From positions 372,001 to 436,000 of the forward strand of contig NZ_NFUT01000001.1 in assembly GCF_002127215.1 (NCBI RefSeq): 64,000 nt of DNA. Direction: 5' to 3'. A program made the position numbers and the translations under genes. The stretch comes from Hydrogenophaga sp. IBVHS2. GTDB lineage: Bacteria; Pseudomonadota; Gammaproteobacteria; Burkholderiales; Burkholderiaceae_C. The notes beneath the pieces were generated by a model. That model was not told where the DNA came from, searched no databases, and worked only from the letters and a program-made list of their open reading frames with translations. Numbering within the stretch: the stretch's first letter is position 1; every line of letters begins with the position of its first letter. Positions 18,222 to 30,296 of this stretch are shown here, in pieces.

Positions 18222-19504
18222 CGCTTCACCTCCACCACGGCCTCGCCGCCCTTGACCGACTGGCCACGGCAGCTGGGCCGGCAATAGAAGTCGGCCTGCG
18301 ACAGGTCGGCCACGGTGCCGATGTCCTTGTCACCCCGTCCGGAGAGGTTCACCAGGATCGACTGGTCCTTGCGCATGCCGCGTGCCATCTTCATGGCGTA
18401 GGCAATCGCGTGGCTGGATTCCAGCGCCGGGATGATGCCCTCGGTGCGGCACAGGTAGTGGAAGGCCTCCAGCGCCTCGGTGTCGGTGATGCCCACGTAC
18501 TCGGCACGGCCAATGTCCTTGAGGAAAGCGTGTTCCGGGCCCACGCCCGGGTAGTCCAGGCCGGCGCTCACGCTGTGGGTCTCGGTCACCTGACCGTTGT
18601 GGTCCTGCAGCACATAGGTGCGGTTGCCGTGCAGCACGCCCGGCGAGCCCTTCTGCAGCGAGGCCGAATGCTTGCCGCTGTCCAGGCCCTCGCCGGCCGC
18701 TTCCACGCCGATCAGGCGGGTCTGCGGGAAGGGGATGTAGGGATGGAAGATGCCCATGGCATTGCTGCCGCCGCCCACGCAGGCCAGCACCGCGTCGGGC
18801 TGATCGCCGGCGCAGCCGGCCTCCAGCAGCATCTGCGGCATCTGCACGATGCATTCCTGGCCGATCACGCTCTGGAAGTCGCGGACCATCATGGGGTAGG
18901 GGTGCGGGCCAGCCACGGTGCCGATGATGTAGAAGGTGTTGTCCACGTTGGCGACCCAGTCGCGCATGGCCTCGTTGAGCGCGTCCTTGAGCGTCTTGCT
19001 GCCAGACTCCACCGGGACCACGGTGGCGCCCAGCAGCTTCATGCGGTAGACGTTCGGGCTCTGGCGCTTGACGTCCTCGCTGCCCATGTACACCACGCAT
19101 TCCAGGCCGTAGCGGGCGCAGATGGTGGCGGTGGCCACGCCGTGCTGGCCGGCGCCGGTCTCGGCAATGATGCGCGGCTTGCCCATGCGGCGCGCCAGCA
19201 TGGCCTGGCCGATGGTGTTGTTGATCTTGTGGGCGCCGGTGTGGTTGAGGTCTTCCCGCTTCAGGAAGATCTGGGCACCGCCCTGTTCGCGGCTCATGCG
19301 GGCGGCGTGGTACACGGGGCTCGGGCGGCCCACGAAATGCGCCAGTTCGCGCCGGAATTCGGCCAGGAACTCAGGATCGTTCTGGTAACGCGCGTAGGCG
19401 TCCTTGAGCTCGTTGATGGCGTGGGTGAGCGTCTCGCTCACGAAGCTGCCGCCGTAGATGCCGAAATGGCCTCGGGCATCGGGTTGCTGGTAGGTGGTCT
19501 GCAT
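18218..19504 (-). CDS. trpB: Tryptophan synthase beta chain
   Basis: TrpB condenses indole with serine to make tryptophan, using pyridoxal phosphate. The 428-residue protein has the PLP lysine in [16 protein letters not shown], the glycine-rich phosphate loop in [10 protein letters not shown], and the [16 protein letters not shown] segment. It has a C-terminal tail of about 25 residues (from [13 protein letters not shown] to EVKR) beyond the usual end near SGRGDKD. I believe similar tails occur in related Burkholderiales, but this was not checked. It overlaps trpA, and trpF lies 55 bp downstream of its N-terminus side on the same strand. Confidence 0.95.
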   Translation of the reverse strand: MQTTYQQPDARGHFGIYGGSFVSETLTHAINELKDAYARYQNDPEFLAEFRRELAHFVGRPSPVYHAARMSREQGGAQIFLKREDLNHTGAHKINNTIGQAMLARRMGKPRIIAETGAGQHGVATATICARYGLECVVYMGSEDVKRQSPNVYRMKLLGATVVPVESGSKTLKDALNEAMRDWVANVDNTFYIIGTVAGPHPYPMMVRDFQSVIGQECIVQMPQMLLEAGCAGDQPDAVLACVGGGSNAMGIFHPYIPFPQTRLIGVEAAGEGLDSGKHSASLQKGSPGVLHGNRTYVLQDHNGQVTETHSVSAGLDYPGVGPEHAFLKDIGRAEYVGITDTEALEAFHYLCRTEGIIPALESSHAIAYAMKMARGMRKDQSILVNLSGRGDKDIGTVADLSQADFYCRPSCRGQSVKGGEAVVEVKR

Positions 19505-19559
19505 GGTGTCTGTCCGGTGGAGGGTTCCCCGGTGCTGCGGCCGACCGGGCCGCGGGCTG

Positions 19560-20255
19560 TCAGGGGGAACGGGAGGGGCTGGAGAGCAGGGCGTCGGCCT
19601 GGCGGACTGCAGCCACGAAGGCCTGCATCTTGCCGGCGTCCTTGATGCCTTTCGACACCTCGACGCCCGAGCTCACGTCAACGGCCCAGGGCCGTACCAG
19701 CCGGATGCCATCGGTCACGTTTGCAGGCGTGAGTCCACCAGACAAAACGAGGCGAGAGCTGGCGTTTAGTTGTGGATGTGACCAAGGGAAAGCCGTCCAG
19801 TCGAAGGAGTGACCACCACCGCCATAACCGTCGACGAGCGCATCGAGCAGGATGGCCTGCGCTCCGGCGTGGTCAGCCGCGTATTTTAGGAGATCGAACC
19901 CGGCGCCGGCGGTTCCGGTGGGAATGCGCGCGGCCCGCAGGAAGGGCCGGCCCCGGGCCAGCCGGATGGCGTCCTGCGCCGTCTCGTCGCCATGGAACTG
20001 AAGCAGGGCTCCCGGCACAGCCTCAAGGCCCTGGGCGATGGCCTCGGCGTCGGCATTCACGAACAGCAGCACCGGCGTCACGAACGGTGGCAGGCGGCTT
20101 GCCAGCTCGCCGGCTCGCTGCGCCGTCACATGGCGCGGGCTGGCCGGGTAGAGCACGAAGCCGATGGCGTCGGCACCGGCCTGCACGGCGGCGTCCACGT
20201 CCGCCTCGCGGGTAAGGCCGCAGATCTTGATGCGGGTGCGGTGCAGTGCGGTCAT
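19560..20255 (-). CDS. trpF: Phosphoribosylanthranilate isomerase
   Basis: TrpF converts phosphoribosylanthranilate to the carboxyphenylamino deoxyribulose phosphate in tryptophan synthesis. The 231-residue TIM barrel has the catalytic cysteine in [13 protein letters not shown] and the phosphate-binding [10 protein letters not shown] and DVSSGVE motifs with the catalytic aspartate DVSSG. The ATG at 20255 was chosen because it precedes the conserved RIKICGLT strand; the longer frame upstream lies in truA. The order truA-trpF-trpB-trpA is conserved in proteobacteria. Confidence 0.95.
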   Translation of the reverse strand: MTALHRTRIKICGLTREADVDAAVQAGADAIGFVLYPASPRHVTAQRAGELASRLPPFVTPVLLFVNADAEAIAQGLEAVPGALLQFHGDETAQDAIRLARGRPFLRAARIPTGTAGAGFDLLKYAADHAGAQAILLDALVDGYGGGGHSFDWTAFPWSHPQLNASSRLVLSGGLTPANVTDGIRLVRPWAVDVSSGVEVSKGIKDAGKMQAFVAAVRQADALLSSPSRSP

Positions 20256-20256
20256 G

Positions 20257-21045
20257 TCAGGGCAGCCAGTCGAAGGCCGGGGTGCGGTCGGGCAGGCCGA
20301 AAGCGGGATCGTAGACCGGTCCGAGAAAGTACAGGCCGTCGGGGGCAAAGGTGGGTGCGGCCGCGTCGCGGCTGCGGGCGGCCAGCACCTCGGCCATCCA
20401 CGCCGGGGGCCGGTTGCCGGTGCCCACGGCCAGCAGGCAGCCCATGATGTTGCGGATCATGTGGTGCAGGAAGGCATTGGCCTCGAACTCGAAGCGCCAG
20501 TAGGCGCCGCGCCGCGAGAGGTCGATGCGGCGCATCTGTTTGACCGGTGTGTGGGCCTGGCAGCTGGAGGCCCGGAACGAGGTGAAATCATGCTCGCCCA
20601 GCAAGGCCTGGGCGGCCTGCTGCATGGCCGCCAGGTCCAGCGGGCGGAACACCCAGCCCACCTGCGAGGCATCCACGCTGGGCCGCACCGGAGATTCGAG
20701 CAGCACATAGGCGTAGCGCCGCGCCTGAGCGCTGGCCCGGGCATGAAAGCTGGGCGGCACCAGCCGCGCCCATTGCACCGCAATGTCGGGCGGCAGGAAG
20801 CTGTTGGTGCCCCGCACCCAGGCGTATTCGGTGCGGTCCAGCGGCGTGTCGAAATGCACCACCTGCATCAGGCCATGAACCCCGGCATCGGTCCGGCCGG
20901 CACACAGGGTGTGGACCGGCCCGGCGGCCGTGAACTGCGCCAGCGCCGATTCCAGCTGGTCCTGCACCGTGTTGCCGCCCGGCTGGCTCTGCCAGCCGTC
21001 GTAGGCGCGGCCATTGAAGCTCACGCCCAGCGCGATGCGGTGCAT
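20257..21045 (-). CDS. truA: tRNA pseudouridine(38-40) synthase
   Basis: TruA makes pseudouridine at positions 38-40 of the tRNA anticodon arm. The 262-residue protein has the catalytic aspartate in CAGRTDAGVHG and the family motifs FNGRAYDGWQSQP, FHARASAQARRYAYV and NAFLHHMIRNIMG. The ATG at 21045 places HRIALGVSFNG at the usual N-terminal position. A TTG at 21084 could add 13 residues. The gene is 1 bp from trpF and about 50 bp from fimV, a common cluster. Confidence 0.93.
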   Translation of the reverse strand: MHRIALGVSFNGRAYDGWQSQPGGNTVQDQLESALAQFTAAGPVHTLCAGRTDAGVHGLMQVVHFDTPLDRTEYAWVRGTNSFLPPDIAVQWARLVPPSFHARASAQARRYAYVLLESPVRPSVDASQVGWVFRPLDLAAMQQAAQALLGEHDFTSFRASSCQAHTPVKQMRRIDLSRRGAYWRFEFEANAFLHHMIRNIMGCLLAVGTGNRPPAWMAEVLAARSRDAAAPTFAPDGLYFLGPVYDPAFGLPDRTPAFDWLP

Positions 21046-21093
21046 CGGGCCGGGCGTGTCGTGAAGCGCTCGGGGTTCGGACAAACCGATCGG

Positions 21094-23832
21094 TCAGGCC
21101 AGGTCGGCCAGGAAGGTGCGGGCCTTGCTCTGCAGGGTGCCGGAGCTCTCGTTCATGACCTCTTCGGCCAGCGAGCGGGCGCCTTCGATGTCGCCGATGG
21201 CCCGGAACTCCTCGGCCAGCGACAGCTTGGTCTCCAGCGGGTTCTCTTCGGTGAGCTCGCCGGCCGACGTGGTTTCTTCGGGCGCCGAGGTCGGCGTGTC
21301 CAGATCGAGCGACACCCCGCCCAGATCGAAGCTCAAGGGGGCCGGCGCAGGGGCGCTGGCCGTCGGCGCGGCCGCGGCAGCGACCGGCTCGACCGCCGGC
21401 GGCAGGTCGAGCTCGAAGCCCGGCAGGTCGATGCCGTTGTCGGCAGACGGCTCGGCCTGGGCGGGTGCCGCCGCGGGTGCTGCTGCCGTGAAGTCGATGT
21501 CGAACTCCATGTTCAACGGGGCCAGCTCGTCGGTGGCCGGGGCGGACGCCGCTGGGGCAGGGGCAACCGGCGCCGGCGCGGCGGCCTGCGGCGCAGCTGT
21601 CAGGGACTCGGTGCCCGACAGATCCGCCATGTCGGACAGGGCATCGTCCAGGCTCTTCAGGTCGTCGGGGTCGGCTGCCATGCGGGCCTGCGCCGGTGCG
21701 GCGGCAGGTACGTCATCGTCCAGCGACAGGTCCAGGTCGACGTCCAGGTTGCCCATGGCCGACAGACTGCCGGCACCGACGGCGGTGTTCATGCTGCTGG
21801 CACTGAAGGGCATGGTGTTGATCGGGTCTGCGCCATCGCCACGCATCGTGGCCGTACCCACGCCGCCCGGCTGGTACAGCGGGTTCGAAGGATCGAGGTC
21901 CCGTCCGCGCCGGCAGATCTCTTCCCACTCGTCTCCCCGACCCTGGGTCAGGCCGAAAGCTTCGGCCGCCACCACCTCGAAGGCCCGGGCGTCGCGGCGT
22001 TTGGCATAGATCTCGGTCAGCTTGGCATGGATGGCCACGCGGGACGGAGACGTCCGCAGGGCTTCCTTGAGGATCTCCTCGGCCTGCAGGTCGCGACCAT
22101 AGGCCAGGTAGACATCGGCTTCGGCGACCGGGTCCACATCGCCGGCGGCATCGAGCTGGCTGGGTGAATACACCATGGAGGAGCCGGATGCCGCTGCTTC
22201 GGCGGTGTCGATCCGCTGCCCGCCGCTGGAGCCGAAGAACGAGTCGGGCTGCAGGCGGCTCTCCAGGAAGGAGCTGTCGACCTGCGAGCGTGCCTTGCGC
22301 TGGCGCAACCGGTACAGACCGAAACCCGCCAGCAACGCCAGCAGGGCAGCGGCCCCCGGAAGCACCATGGGGTTGTCGCGCAGCTGGTCGACCAGACCGC
22401 CGACGCCGGCATCGACGGGTGCCGGGGCCACTGGCGCTGCAGGCGCAGCAGCCGGTGCCGGTGCAGGCGCAGATGCGGGAGCGTCGGCGGCGGGTGCCGC
22501 AGCGCTCACGACCGGTGTGGCCGGGACACCGGCGGGTGCCGGTACCTCGATGCCCGACGCGACCGGGGTGGTCGGAGCCGCAGCAGCAGGTGCTGCAGGC
22601 GCGCTGGCCGGCACCGACGAGGCGGCAGGCGCGGCGAGCTTGGCCAGTTCCTCGATGTTGCGGTTGAGTTCGGCGGCCCGCTGCTGGGTGTCCTGGGTCT
22701 GGCGGGCCTGGGCGATCTTGTCTTCGCCCGCCGGAGCTGCGCCGGCCGCTCCCGGCTTGCTCAGTGTCAGCTTGTCGGCAGGTGCCGGCGCAGCCTGGGT
22801 GTCCTTGACCTCGGCCTGCACCTTGCCGCTGGCCTGCTGGCCGGCCGCTGCGACCGAGGCTGCGGGAGCCGCACCGGCCAGGCGACGGCGGAACTCGTTG
22901 AAATCCTTGCTCTGGGCCGTGATGGTCTGGCGGGCCTGTGATTCGTCCACCGCCTGGGCCGATTCGGCCGAGGGCAGTTCCAGTACGCTGCCGGCCTTGA
23001 TGCGGTTGACGTTGCCACCGATGAAGGCCTGCGGGTTGGCCTGGAGCATGGCCACCAGCATCTGTTCGAGCGAGACGCTGGCCGGCTTGTTGGCGGCCGC
23101 GATCTTGCCGGCCGTGTCCCCGGGCCGCACGGTGACCTGAGATCCGGCGCCAGCGCCTGCGGGCGCAGAGGCCGGGGCTGCCGTGCGGGGAGCGGTGGTG
23201 GCCGCTGCTGCCGGTGCGGGCGCCGGGGCCGGTGCCGCAGCCGGCGCTGCCGGACGGGGACGGGCTGCCGGGGCGGCAGCCACCGGTGGCAGGGGTGCCG
23301 GGGCGGTGGCAGCGGCACGCAGGTTCGGCGGATCGAACAGCAGCGTGTAATCACGCACCAGCCGTCCGGTGGCCCAGTTGGCTTCCAGCACCAGATCGAC
23401 GAAGGGTTCGTTGACCGGACGGTTGCCGACGATCCGGACGTACTGGCGGCCATCGGGGCGGCGCTGCAGGGTGATCTGCACGCCCACCAGGGCCTGGCTG
23501 GCTTCGATGCCGGCGGCCCTCAGGGCCTCGGCGCCGGCCAGGCGCAGCTGCAGGCTGGACGCCTCCTGGGCCGTGATCTCGGGCACATCGATTTCGGCCC
23601 GGATGGGTTCGCCCAGGGCGGACTTGACCTGGACCGGTCCGAGGGCAAGTGCCAGCGCGTCGGTGGGCTGGGCCAGCGACAGGGCCAGCACCGCCGCGGC
23701 AGCCACCGCATGGAGCCGTACCTTGCCGGTCAGACCTGTGCGGGATGTCGCACCGAGATCCGATGAATGGGGCAATGAACGGGGGTGGATGCGCACATGG
23801 ACCTCGACAGGCAAAAAGCTGGAATTGACCAT
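21094..23832 (-). CDS. fimV: FimV-like pilus assembly and polarity protein
   Basis: FimV is an inner-membrane peptidoglycan-binding protein that organises type IV pili and cell-pole functions. The 912-residue product shows a long N-terminal signal region, the FimV N-terminal domain (LGPVQVKSALGEPIRAEIDV), a LysM-like motif near residues 230-290 (VTVRPGDTAGKIAA, IKAGSVLELP), a long Ala/Pro-rich linker, one membrane span at about residues 487-505 (AALLALLAGFGLYRLRQRK), and a cytoplasmic tail. The tail contains TPR-like helices (AEADVYLAYGRDLQAEEILK) and ends in the FimV C-terminal helices (EFRAIGDIEGARSLAEEV). The exact start is uncertain because of the long N-terminal leader. Confidence 0.9.
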   Translation of the reverse strand: MVNSSFLPVEVHVRIHPRSLPHSSDLGATSRTGLTGKVRLHAVAAAAVLALSLAQPTDALALALGPVQVKSALGEPIRAEIDVPEITAQEASSLQLRLAGAEALRAAGIEASQALVGVQITLQRRPDGRQYVRIVGNRPVNEPFVDLVLEANWATGRLVRDYTLLFDPPNLRAAATAPAPLPPVAAAPAARPRPAAPAAAPAPAPAPAAAATTAPRTAAPASAPAGAGAGSQVTVRPGDTAGKIAAANKPASVSLEQMLVAMLQANPQAFIGGNVNRIKAGSVLELPSAESAQAVDESQARQTITAQSKDFNEFRRRLAGAAPAASVAAAGQQASGKVQAEVKDTQAAPAPADKLTLSKPGAAGAAPAGEDKIAQARQTQDTQQRAAELNRNIEELAKLAAPAASSVPASAPAAPAAAAPTTPVASGIEVPAPAGVPATPVVSAAAPAADAPASAPAPAPAAAPAAPVAPAPVDAGVGGLVDQLRDNPMVLPGAAALLALLAGFGLYRLRQRKARSQVDSSFLESRLQPDSFFGSSGGQRIDTAEAAASGSSMVYSPSQLDAAGDVDPVAEADVYLAYGRDLQAEEILKEALRTSPSRVAIHAKLTEIYAKRRDARAFEVVAAEAFGLTQGRGDEWEEICRRGRDLDPSNPLYQPGGVGTATMRGDGADPINTMPFSASSMNTAVGAGSLSAMGNLDVDLDLSLDDDVPAAAPAQARMAADPDDLKSLDDALSDMADLSGTESLTAAPQAAAPAPVAPAPAASAPATDELAPLNMEFDIDFTAAAPAAAPAQAEPSADNGIDLPGFELDLPPAVEPVAAAAAPTASAPAPAPLSFDLGGVSLDLDTPTSAPEETTSAGELTEENPLETKLSLAEEFRAIGDIEGARSLAEEVMNESSGTLQSKARTFLADLA

Positions 23833-23913
23833 AGCATCAACAGATTACGGTGACAAGCTAACAATCCGCTTGAGTTTCCAAGGCCACCGTTTGTCACCAA
23901 GTGCGCAGAAAAT

Positions 23914-23961
23914 CACGTTGTTGTGACACAACGTGTTGCCCTGCCGGGGAACCGGCAGGGC
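23914..23961 (-). terminator. Two tandem inverted repeats after asd
   Basis: Reading in the direction of asd, a 10-bp stem (GCCCTGCCGG/CCGGCAGGGC around a 4-nt loop, 23938-23961) begins 8 bp after the stop and is followed by an 8-bp stem (CACGTTGT/ACAACGTG, 23914-23935) and then ATTTTC. They probably end asd transcription. The second dyad could instead be an operator for fimV, whose start is 81 bp away. Confidence 0.5.
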
Positions 23962-23969
23962 GGCCCCGA

Positions 23970-25100
23970 TCAGGCGTCGAGCAGGATGCGCAGCATGCGG
24001 CGCAGGGGTTCGGCGGCACCCCAGAGCAGCTGGTCGCCGATGGTGAAGGCGCCGACATACTCCGGCCCCATGGCCAGCTTGCGGATGCGGCCCACCGGAA
24101 TGGTCATGGTGCCGGTCACGGCCACGGGGGTCAGGTCGCGCAGGGTGGCCTCGCGGGTGTTGGGCACCACTTTCACCCACTCGTTGTCGGCGGCGATCAT
24201 CGCTTCGATGTCGGCCACCGGCACGTCCTTCTTCAGCTTGAAGGTCAAGGCCTGGGAATGGCAGCGCATGGCGCCCACGCGCACGCAGAAGCCGTCCACC
24301 GGCACGGCAGCGGACCCGAAGCCCTCGCCCTGGCCCAGGATCTTGTTGGTCTCGGCCATGCCCTTCCACTCTTCCTTGGACATGCCGTTGCCCAGGTCCT
24401 TGTCGATCCAGGGGATCAGCGAGCCGCCCAGCGGAACGCCGAAGTTGGCCGTTTCGGCGGCCGACAGCGAACGCTGCTTGGCGATCACCTGGCGGTCGAT
24501 TTCCAGGATCGCGCTCTTGGGATCGTCCAGCAGGGCCTTGACCTCGGCATTCAGGGTGCCGTACTGGGTGAGCAGTTCGCGCATGTGCTGCGCGCCGCCG
24601 CCGGAAGCGGCCTGGTAGGTCTGGGTCGACATCCATTCCACCAGACCGGCCTTGTACAGGGCGCCCACACCCATGAGCATGCAGCTCACGGTGCAGTTGC
24701 CGCCGATCCAGTTGCGGCCGCCCTTGGCCAGCGCGTCCTTGATGACCGGCATGTTCACCGGGTCCAGGATGATGACCGCGTCGTCCTTCATGCGCAGGGT
24801 GGAGGCGGCGTCGATCCAGTGGCCGTTCCAGCCGGTGGCTCGCAGCTTGGGGAAGACTTCGGTGGTGTAGTCGCCGCCCTGGGCCGTGATGATGATGTCG
24901 CAGCGCTTGAGCGCCTCGATGTCGAACGCGTCCTGCAGACGGGTTTCGTTTCGGGCCATGGCAGGGGCGGCGCCCCCGGCGTTCGAGGTGGAGAAGAACA
25001 GCGGCTCGATGACATCGAAGTCCTTCTCGGCCACCATGCGGTCCATCAGCACGGAGCCGACCATGCCCCGCCAGCCCACGATTCCAACCAGTTTCGTCAT
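23970..25100 (-). CDS. asd: Aspartate-semialdehyde dehydrogenase
   Basis: Asd reduces aspartyl phosphate to aspartate semialdehyde, the branch point to lysine, diaminopimelate, methionine and threonine. The 376-residue protein has the N-terminal NADP-binding [17 protein letters not shown], the catalytic cysteine in [16 protein letters not shown], and the active-site histidine in [15 protein letters not shown]. It is of the longer gammaproteobacterial-type family. It lies just downstream of leuB and upstream of fimV, a neighbourhood common in betaproteobacteria. Confidence 0.96.
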   Translation of the reverse strand: MTKLVGIVGWRGMVGSVLMDRMVAEKDFDVIEPLFFSTSNAGGAAPAMARNETRLQDAFDIEALKRCDIIITAQGGDYTTEVFPKLRATGWNGHWIDAASTLRMKDDAVIILDPVNMPVIKDALAKGGRNWIGGNCTVSCMLMGVGALYKAGLVEWMSTQTYQAASGGGAQHMRELLTQYGTLNAEVKALLDDPKSAILEIDRQVIAKQRSLSAAETANFGVPLGGSLIPWIDKDLGNGMSKEEWKGMAETNKILGQGEGFGSAAVPVDGFCVRVGAMRCHSQALTFKLKKDVPVADIEAMIAADNEWVKVVPNTREATLRDLTPVAVTGTMTIPVGRIRKLAMGPEYVGAFTIGDQLLWGAAEPLRRMLRILLDA

Positions 25101-25188
25101 GACATTGCCCTTTGTGAAAAGTTGAGAAATCCTCTTCGATCCGCCCGGCTCGTCGTGCCGGGGGAGGGCGTGACGAACCGGAGCTGGA

Positions 25189-26952
<1,764 letters not shown>

Positions 26953-26953
<1 letters not shown>

Positions 26954-27081
26954 CACTTCTTGGCAGCGCCTTCGAGCACCTGCCCGCCTTTCTGGATGTC
27001 CTGGCCCAGGCCCTGGATGGTGTTGCAGCCGGTCAGCGCGAAGGCGGCCACAGTGACGAGGAGGGCAGCGATGGATTTCAT
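26953..27081 (-). CDS. Entericidin-like small lipoprotein
   Basis: This 42-residue protein has a signal peptide with a lipobox (FALTGC) and a short mature part with [18 protein letters not shown], matching the entericidin A/B family of small lipoproteins. In E. coli the entericidins form an antidote/toxin pair linked to cell lysis, but the job of this type in betaproteobacteria is not known to me. The gene is embedded between leuC and leuD; its stop overlaps the leuD ATG. It is too short for default gene callers but has a good AAGGAA-type ribosome site. Confidence 0.8.
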
Positions 27082-27100
27082 GGCGTTCCTTTCAGGGGTT

Positions 27101-28522
27101 TCAGGCGAATTGACGGATGTCGACAAAGTGGCCGTGCACGGCAGCGGCTGCCGCCATGGCGGGGGAAACCAGGTGGGTCCGGCCGCCGGCACCCTGGCGA
27201 CCTTCGAAATTGCGGTTGCTGGTGGACGCGCAGCGCTCGCCCGGCTCGAGCCGGTCGGCGTTCATGGCCAGGCACATGCTGCAGCCCGGCTCGCGCCATT
27301 CGAAGCCGGCAGCCTGAAAGATCTCGTGAAGACCTTCGCGCTCGGCCTGGGCCTTCACCAGACCGGAACCCGGCACCACCATGGCCAGCTTGACGTTGCG
27401 GGCCACCTTGCGGCCGAGCTTCTTGACCACGGCCGCGGCCTCGCGCATGTCCTCGATGCGGCTGTTGGTGCAGGACCCGATGAACACCTTGTCGACAAAG
27501 ATGTCGTCCAGGCGCTTGCCGGGCTCCAGTGCCATGTAGGTCAGGGCCCGCTCGATGGCGCCGCGCTTGACGGCGTCCTTTTCCTTGTCGGGATCGGGCA
27601 CCAGACCGTCGATGCCGAGCACCATCTCGGGCGAGGTGCCCCAGGTAACCTGCGGCAGGATCTGCGTCGCATCGAGCTCGACCACGGTGTCGAACTTTGC
27701 GTCGGCGTCGGAATGCAGGGTCTTCCAGTAGGCCACGGCCTGGTCCCATTCCACCCCGGTGGGAGCGAGCGGGCGGCCCTTGACGTATTCGATGGTCTTG
27801 TCGTCCACCGCCACCAGACCCGCGCGAGCTCCGGCCTCGATGGCCATGTTGCAGACCGTCATGCGGCCTTCCATGCTCAGCGACCGGATGGCCGAGCCAC
27901 CGAACTCGATGGTGTAGCCGGTGCCGCCGGCGGTGCCGATGCGGCCGATGATGGCCAGCACCACGTCCTTGGCGGTCACGCCCCGGGCCAGCTGACCTTC
28001 GACGCGGATCAGCATGTTCTTCGCCTTCTTGGCCAGCAGCGTCTGGGTGGCCAGCACATGCTCGACCTCGCTGGTGCCGATGCCGTGGGCCAGCGCGCCG
28101 AACGCGCCGTGGGTGCTGGTGTGCGAGTCGCCGCAGACCACCGTCATGCCGGGCAGGGTGGCGCCGTTCTCGGGGCCGATCACATGCACGATGCCCTGGC
28201 GCTTGGACATGAAGGGGAAGAACGCGGCAGCGCCGAACTCTGCGATGTTGCTGTCGAGCGTGGTGATCTGCTCCTTGCTGATCGGATCGGCGATGCCGTC
28301 GTAGCCACGCTCCCAGCCGGTGGTGGGGGTGTTGTGGTCGGCCGTGGCCACCACCGAACTCACCCGCCAGACCTTGCGGCCCGCCTGACGCAGACCCTCG
28401 TAGGCCTGCGGGCTGGTGACCTCGTGCACCAGATGGCGGTCGATGTAGAGGACGGCGGTGCCGTCTTCTTCGGTGTGGACGACGTGTTCGTCCCAGATCT
28501 TGTCGTAGAGCGTGCGTCCCAT
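27101..28522 (-). CDS. leuC: 3-isopropylmalate dehydratase large subunit
   Basis: LeuC is the iron-sulfur subunit of isopropylmalate isomerase. The 473-residue aconitase-family protein has the first cluster cysteine in [18 protein letters not shown] and the pair in CSMCLAMN, along with [19 protein letters not shown]. Length is normal for the bacterial LeuC. It is the first gene of the minus-strand leucine operon. Confidence 0.97.
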   Translation of the reverse strand: MGRTLYDKIWDEHVVHTEEDGTAVLYIDRHLVHEVTSPQAYEGLRQAGRKVWRVSSVVATADHNTPTTGWERGYDGIADPISKEQITTLDSNIAEFGAAAFFPFMSKRQGIVHVIGPENGATLPGMTVVCGDSHTSTHGAFGALAHGIGTSEVEHVLATQTLLAKKAKNMLIRVEGQLARGVTAKDVVLAIIGRIGTAGGTGYTIEFGGSAIRSLSMEGRMTVCNMAIEAGARAGLVAVDDKTIEYVKGRPLAPTGVEWDQAVAYWKTLHSDADAKFDTVVELDATQILPQVTWGTSPEMVLGIDGLVPDPDKEKDAVKRGAIERALTYMALEPGKRLDDIFVDKVFIGSCTNSRIEDMREAAAVVKKLGRKVARNVKLAMVVPGSGLVKAQAEREGLHEIFQAAGFEWREPGCSMCLAMNADRLEPGERCASTSNRNFEGRQGAGGRTHLVSPAMAAAAAVHGHFVDIRQFA

Positions 28523-28561
28523 GACTGTGGTGTGGCCCGGCGGTGCTTGAAGGAACCGGCG

Positions 28562-28567
28562 ATTTTA
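28562..28567 (-). promoter_or_regulatory. Possible -10 box of the leu operon promoter
   Basis: A TAAAAT hexamer on the minus strand lies 40 bp ahead of leuC. No convincing -35 box is visible. No leader peptide rich in leucine codons was recognised between it and leuC, so attenuation is not evident. Confidence 0.3.
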
Positions 28568-28583
28568 CGGGGTCTGACATGAA

Positions 28584-28617
28584 TGCGCCCGCCACACCCC
28601 GGGGCATGGCGGGCGCA
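28584..28617 (-). terminator. Hairpin after gltA
   Basis: The arms TGCGCCCGCCA and TGGCGGGCGCA pair perfectly over 11 bp, with an inner CCCC/GGGG pair, about 30 bp beyond the gltA stop. No T-run follows on the minus strand, so it may stabilise the transcript end or act as a weak terminator between gltA and the leu operon. Confidence 0.45.
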
Positions 28618-28647
28618 GGCACCGGCCAGGTGGCCGATGCGATCCGG

Positions 28648-29955
28648 TCACTTCTGGGCGGCGGGCACGTCGCGGCGCGGCGAACCGGTGAACAGCTGGC
28701 GCGGACGGCCGATCTTGTACTCGGGGTCGCCGATCATCTCGTTGAGCTGGGCGATCCAGCCCACGGTGCGGGCCAGGGCGAAGATGCCGGTGAACAGGTT
28801 CACCGGGATGCCGATGGCGCGCTGCACGATGCCGGAATAGAAGTCGACGTTCGGGTAGAGCTTGCGCGAGACGAAGTACTCGTCTTCCAGCGCGATCTTC
28901 TCGAGTTCCTTGGCCAGCTTGAACAGCGGGTCGTTCTCCAGACCCAGTTCCTGCAGCACTTCGTTGCAGGTTTCCTGCATGAGCTTGGCGCGCGGGTCGT
29001 AGTTCTTGTAGACGCGGTGACCGAAGCCCATGAGCTTGACGCCGGAGTTCTTGTCCTTGACCTGGTTCATGAACTCGCCGACCTTGGCGATGCCGCCATT
29101 GCGCTGGATGTCTTCCAGCATGTTCAGGCAGGCCTCGTTGGCGCCGCCGTGGGCCGGGCCCCACAGGCAGGCCACGCCCGCTGCGATGGCCGCAAACGGG
29201 TTGGTGCCCGACGAGCCGCACAGGCGCACGGTGGAGGTGGAGGCGTTCTGCTCGTGGTCGGCGTGCAGGATGAAGATGCGGTCCAGGGCGCGCTCGAGCA
29301 CCGGATTGACCTTGTACTCCTCGCACGGGGTGCCGAACATCATGCGCAGGAAGTTGCCGGCATAGCTCAGGTTGTTCTGCGGGTACATGTACGGCTGACC
29401 GATGCCGTACTTGTAGGACATGGCCACCAGCGTCGGCATCTTGGCGATCAGGCGGATCGCGGCGATGCGGCGGTGCTCGGGGTTATTGATGTCGGTGCTG
29501 TCGTGGTAGAAGGCCGACAGGGCACCCACCAGGCCGGTCAGCACGGCCATGGGGTGGGCATCGCGCCGGAAGCCACGCAGGAAGAACTGCATCTGCTCGT
29601 TGACCATGGTGTGGTTGGTCACGAGCTTGTGGAAGTCGGTGCGCTCCTGCTCGTTGGGCAGTTCGCCGTTGAGCAGCAGGAAGCAGGTGTCGAGGTAGTC
29701 GCAGTGGGTGGCCAGCTGCTCGATGGGGTAGCCGCGGTACAGCAGCTCGCCCTTGTCGCCGTCGATGTAGGTGATGGCCGACTGGCACGACGCGGTGGAC
29801 AGGAAACCCGGGTCGTAGGTGAACATGCCCGTCTGCGCATACAGCTTCCGGATGTCGATCACGTCCGGACCGATGTTGCCGCCGTACACCGGCAGTTCGA
29901 CGCTCGGGCTTCCGTTGGAGAACGACAGGGTGGCTTTGTTGTCGACGGGTTTCAT
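28648..29955 (-). CDS. gltA: Citrate synthase
   Basis: GltA condenses acetyl-CoA with oxaloacetate at the entry of the TCA cycle. The 435-residue protein is of the hexameric Gram-negative type, with [16 protein letters not shown] and [15 protein letters not shown] carrying the two active-site histidine regions. The ATG at 29955 gives the family N-terminus (KATLSF); the longer frame upstream extends into sdhE. It is the last gene of the sdhCDAB-sdhE-gltA operon, 19 bp after sdhE. Confidence 0.97.
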   Translation of the reverse strand: MKPVDNKATLSFSNGSPSVELPVYGGNIGPDVIDIRKLYAQTGMFTYDPGFLSTASCQSAITYIDGDKGELLYRGYPIEQLATHCDYLDTCFLLLNGELPNEQERTDFHKLVTNHTMVNEQMQFFLRGFRRDAHPMAVLTGLVGALSAFYHDSTDINNPEHRRIAAIRLIAKMPTLVAMSYKYGIGQPYMYPQNNLSYAGNFLRMMFGTPCEEYKVNPVLERALDRIFILHADHEQNASTSTVRLCGSSGTNPFAAIAAGVACLWGPAHGGANEACLNMLEDIQRNGGIAKVGEFMNQVKDKNSGVKLMGFGHRVYKNYDPRAKLMQETCNEVLQELGLENDPLFKLAKELEKIALEDEYFVSRKLYPNVDFYSGIVQRAIGIPVNLFTGIFALARTVGWIAQLNEMIGDPEYKIGRPRQLFTGSPRRDVPAAQK

Positions 29956-29974
29956 TCGCGGTTTCCTCAGGTGG

Positions 29975-30271
29975 TCAATGGACGACGGACCTTGCTGCAC
30001 GCAGCAGGCCGAGCACCGCGACGACATCGTCATGGGCCAGCGGGCCCTCGGGTGATCGGCGTCCGAGCAGCAGATCGAGCAGATCGTTGTCGGACAGGTC
30101 CATCAGCAGGCCCAGGGCCTCGGCCTGACGCGCTGTCAGGGTCGAGGCGTGGCGGGCAAAGAAGCGCTCGATGAACAGATCGTTCTCGAGCAGTCCACGG
30201 CGGCACCGCCAGCGCAGCTTGCTCAGGGCGCGCTCGTCGAGCAGGGCATCGTCGACGGAAGGGGTGCTCAT
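29975..30271 (-). CDS. sdhE: FAD assembly factor SdhE
   Basis: SdhE promotes covalent attachment of FAD to SdhA. The 98-residue protein has the family signature [15 protein letters not shown], including the RGxxE motif thought to contact the flavoprotein, followed by the [16 protein letters not shown]-type helices. It lies between sdhB and gltA, with 25 bp to sdhB. Its usual gammaproteobacterial partner YgfX appears to be encoded elsewhere, at 2768. Confidence 0.92.
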   Translation of the reverse strand: MSTPSVDDALLDERALSKLRWRCRRGLLENDLFIERFFARHASTLTARQAEALGLLMDLSDNDLLDLLLGRRSPEGPLAHDDVVAVLGLLRAARSVVH

Positions 30272-30296
30272 GGGCGGGCGGGCAGGGCGCTCGGTC

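Noticed and set aside
21300-23300. Tandem repeat or transposon-like sequence in fimV
   Set aside because: The repetitive look comes from an Ala/Pro-rich linker in a reading frame with FimV features; no exact DNA repeat units were seen.
28523-28647. Leader-peptide attenuator for the leu operon
   Set aside because: No small reading frame with a run of leucine codons precedes leuC; the hairpin fits the end of gltA better.
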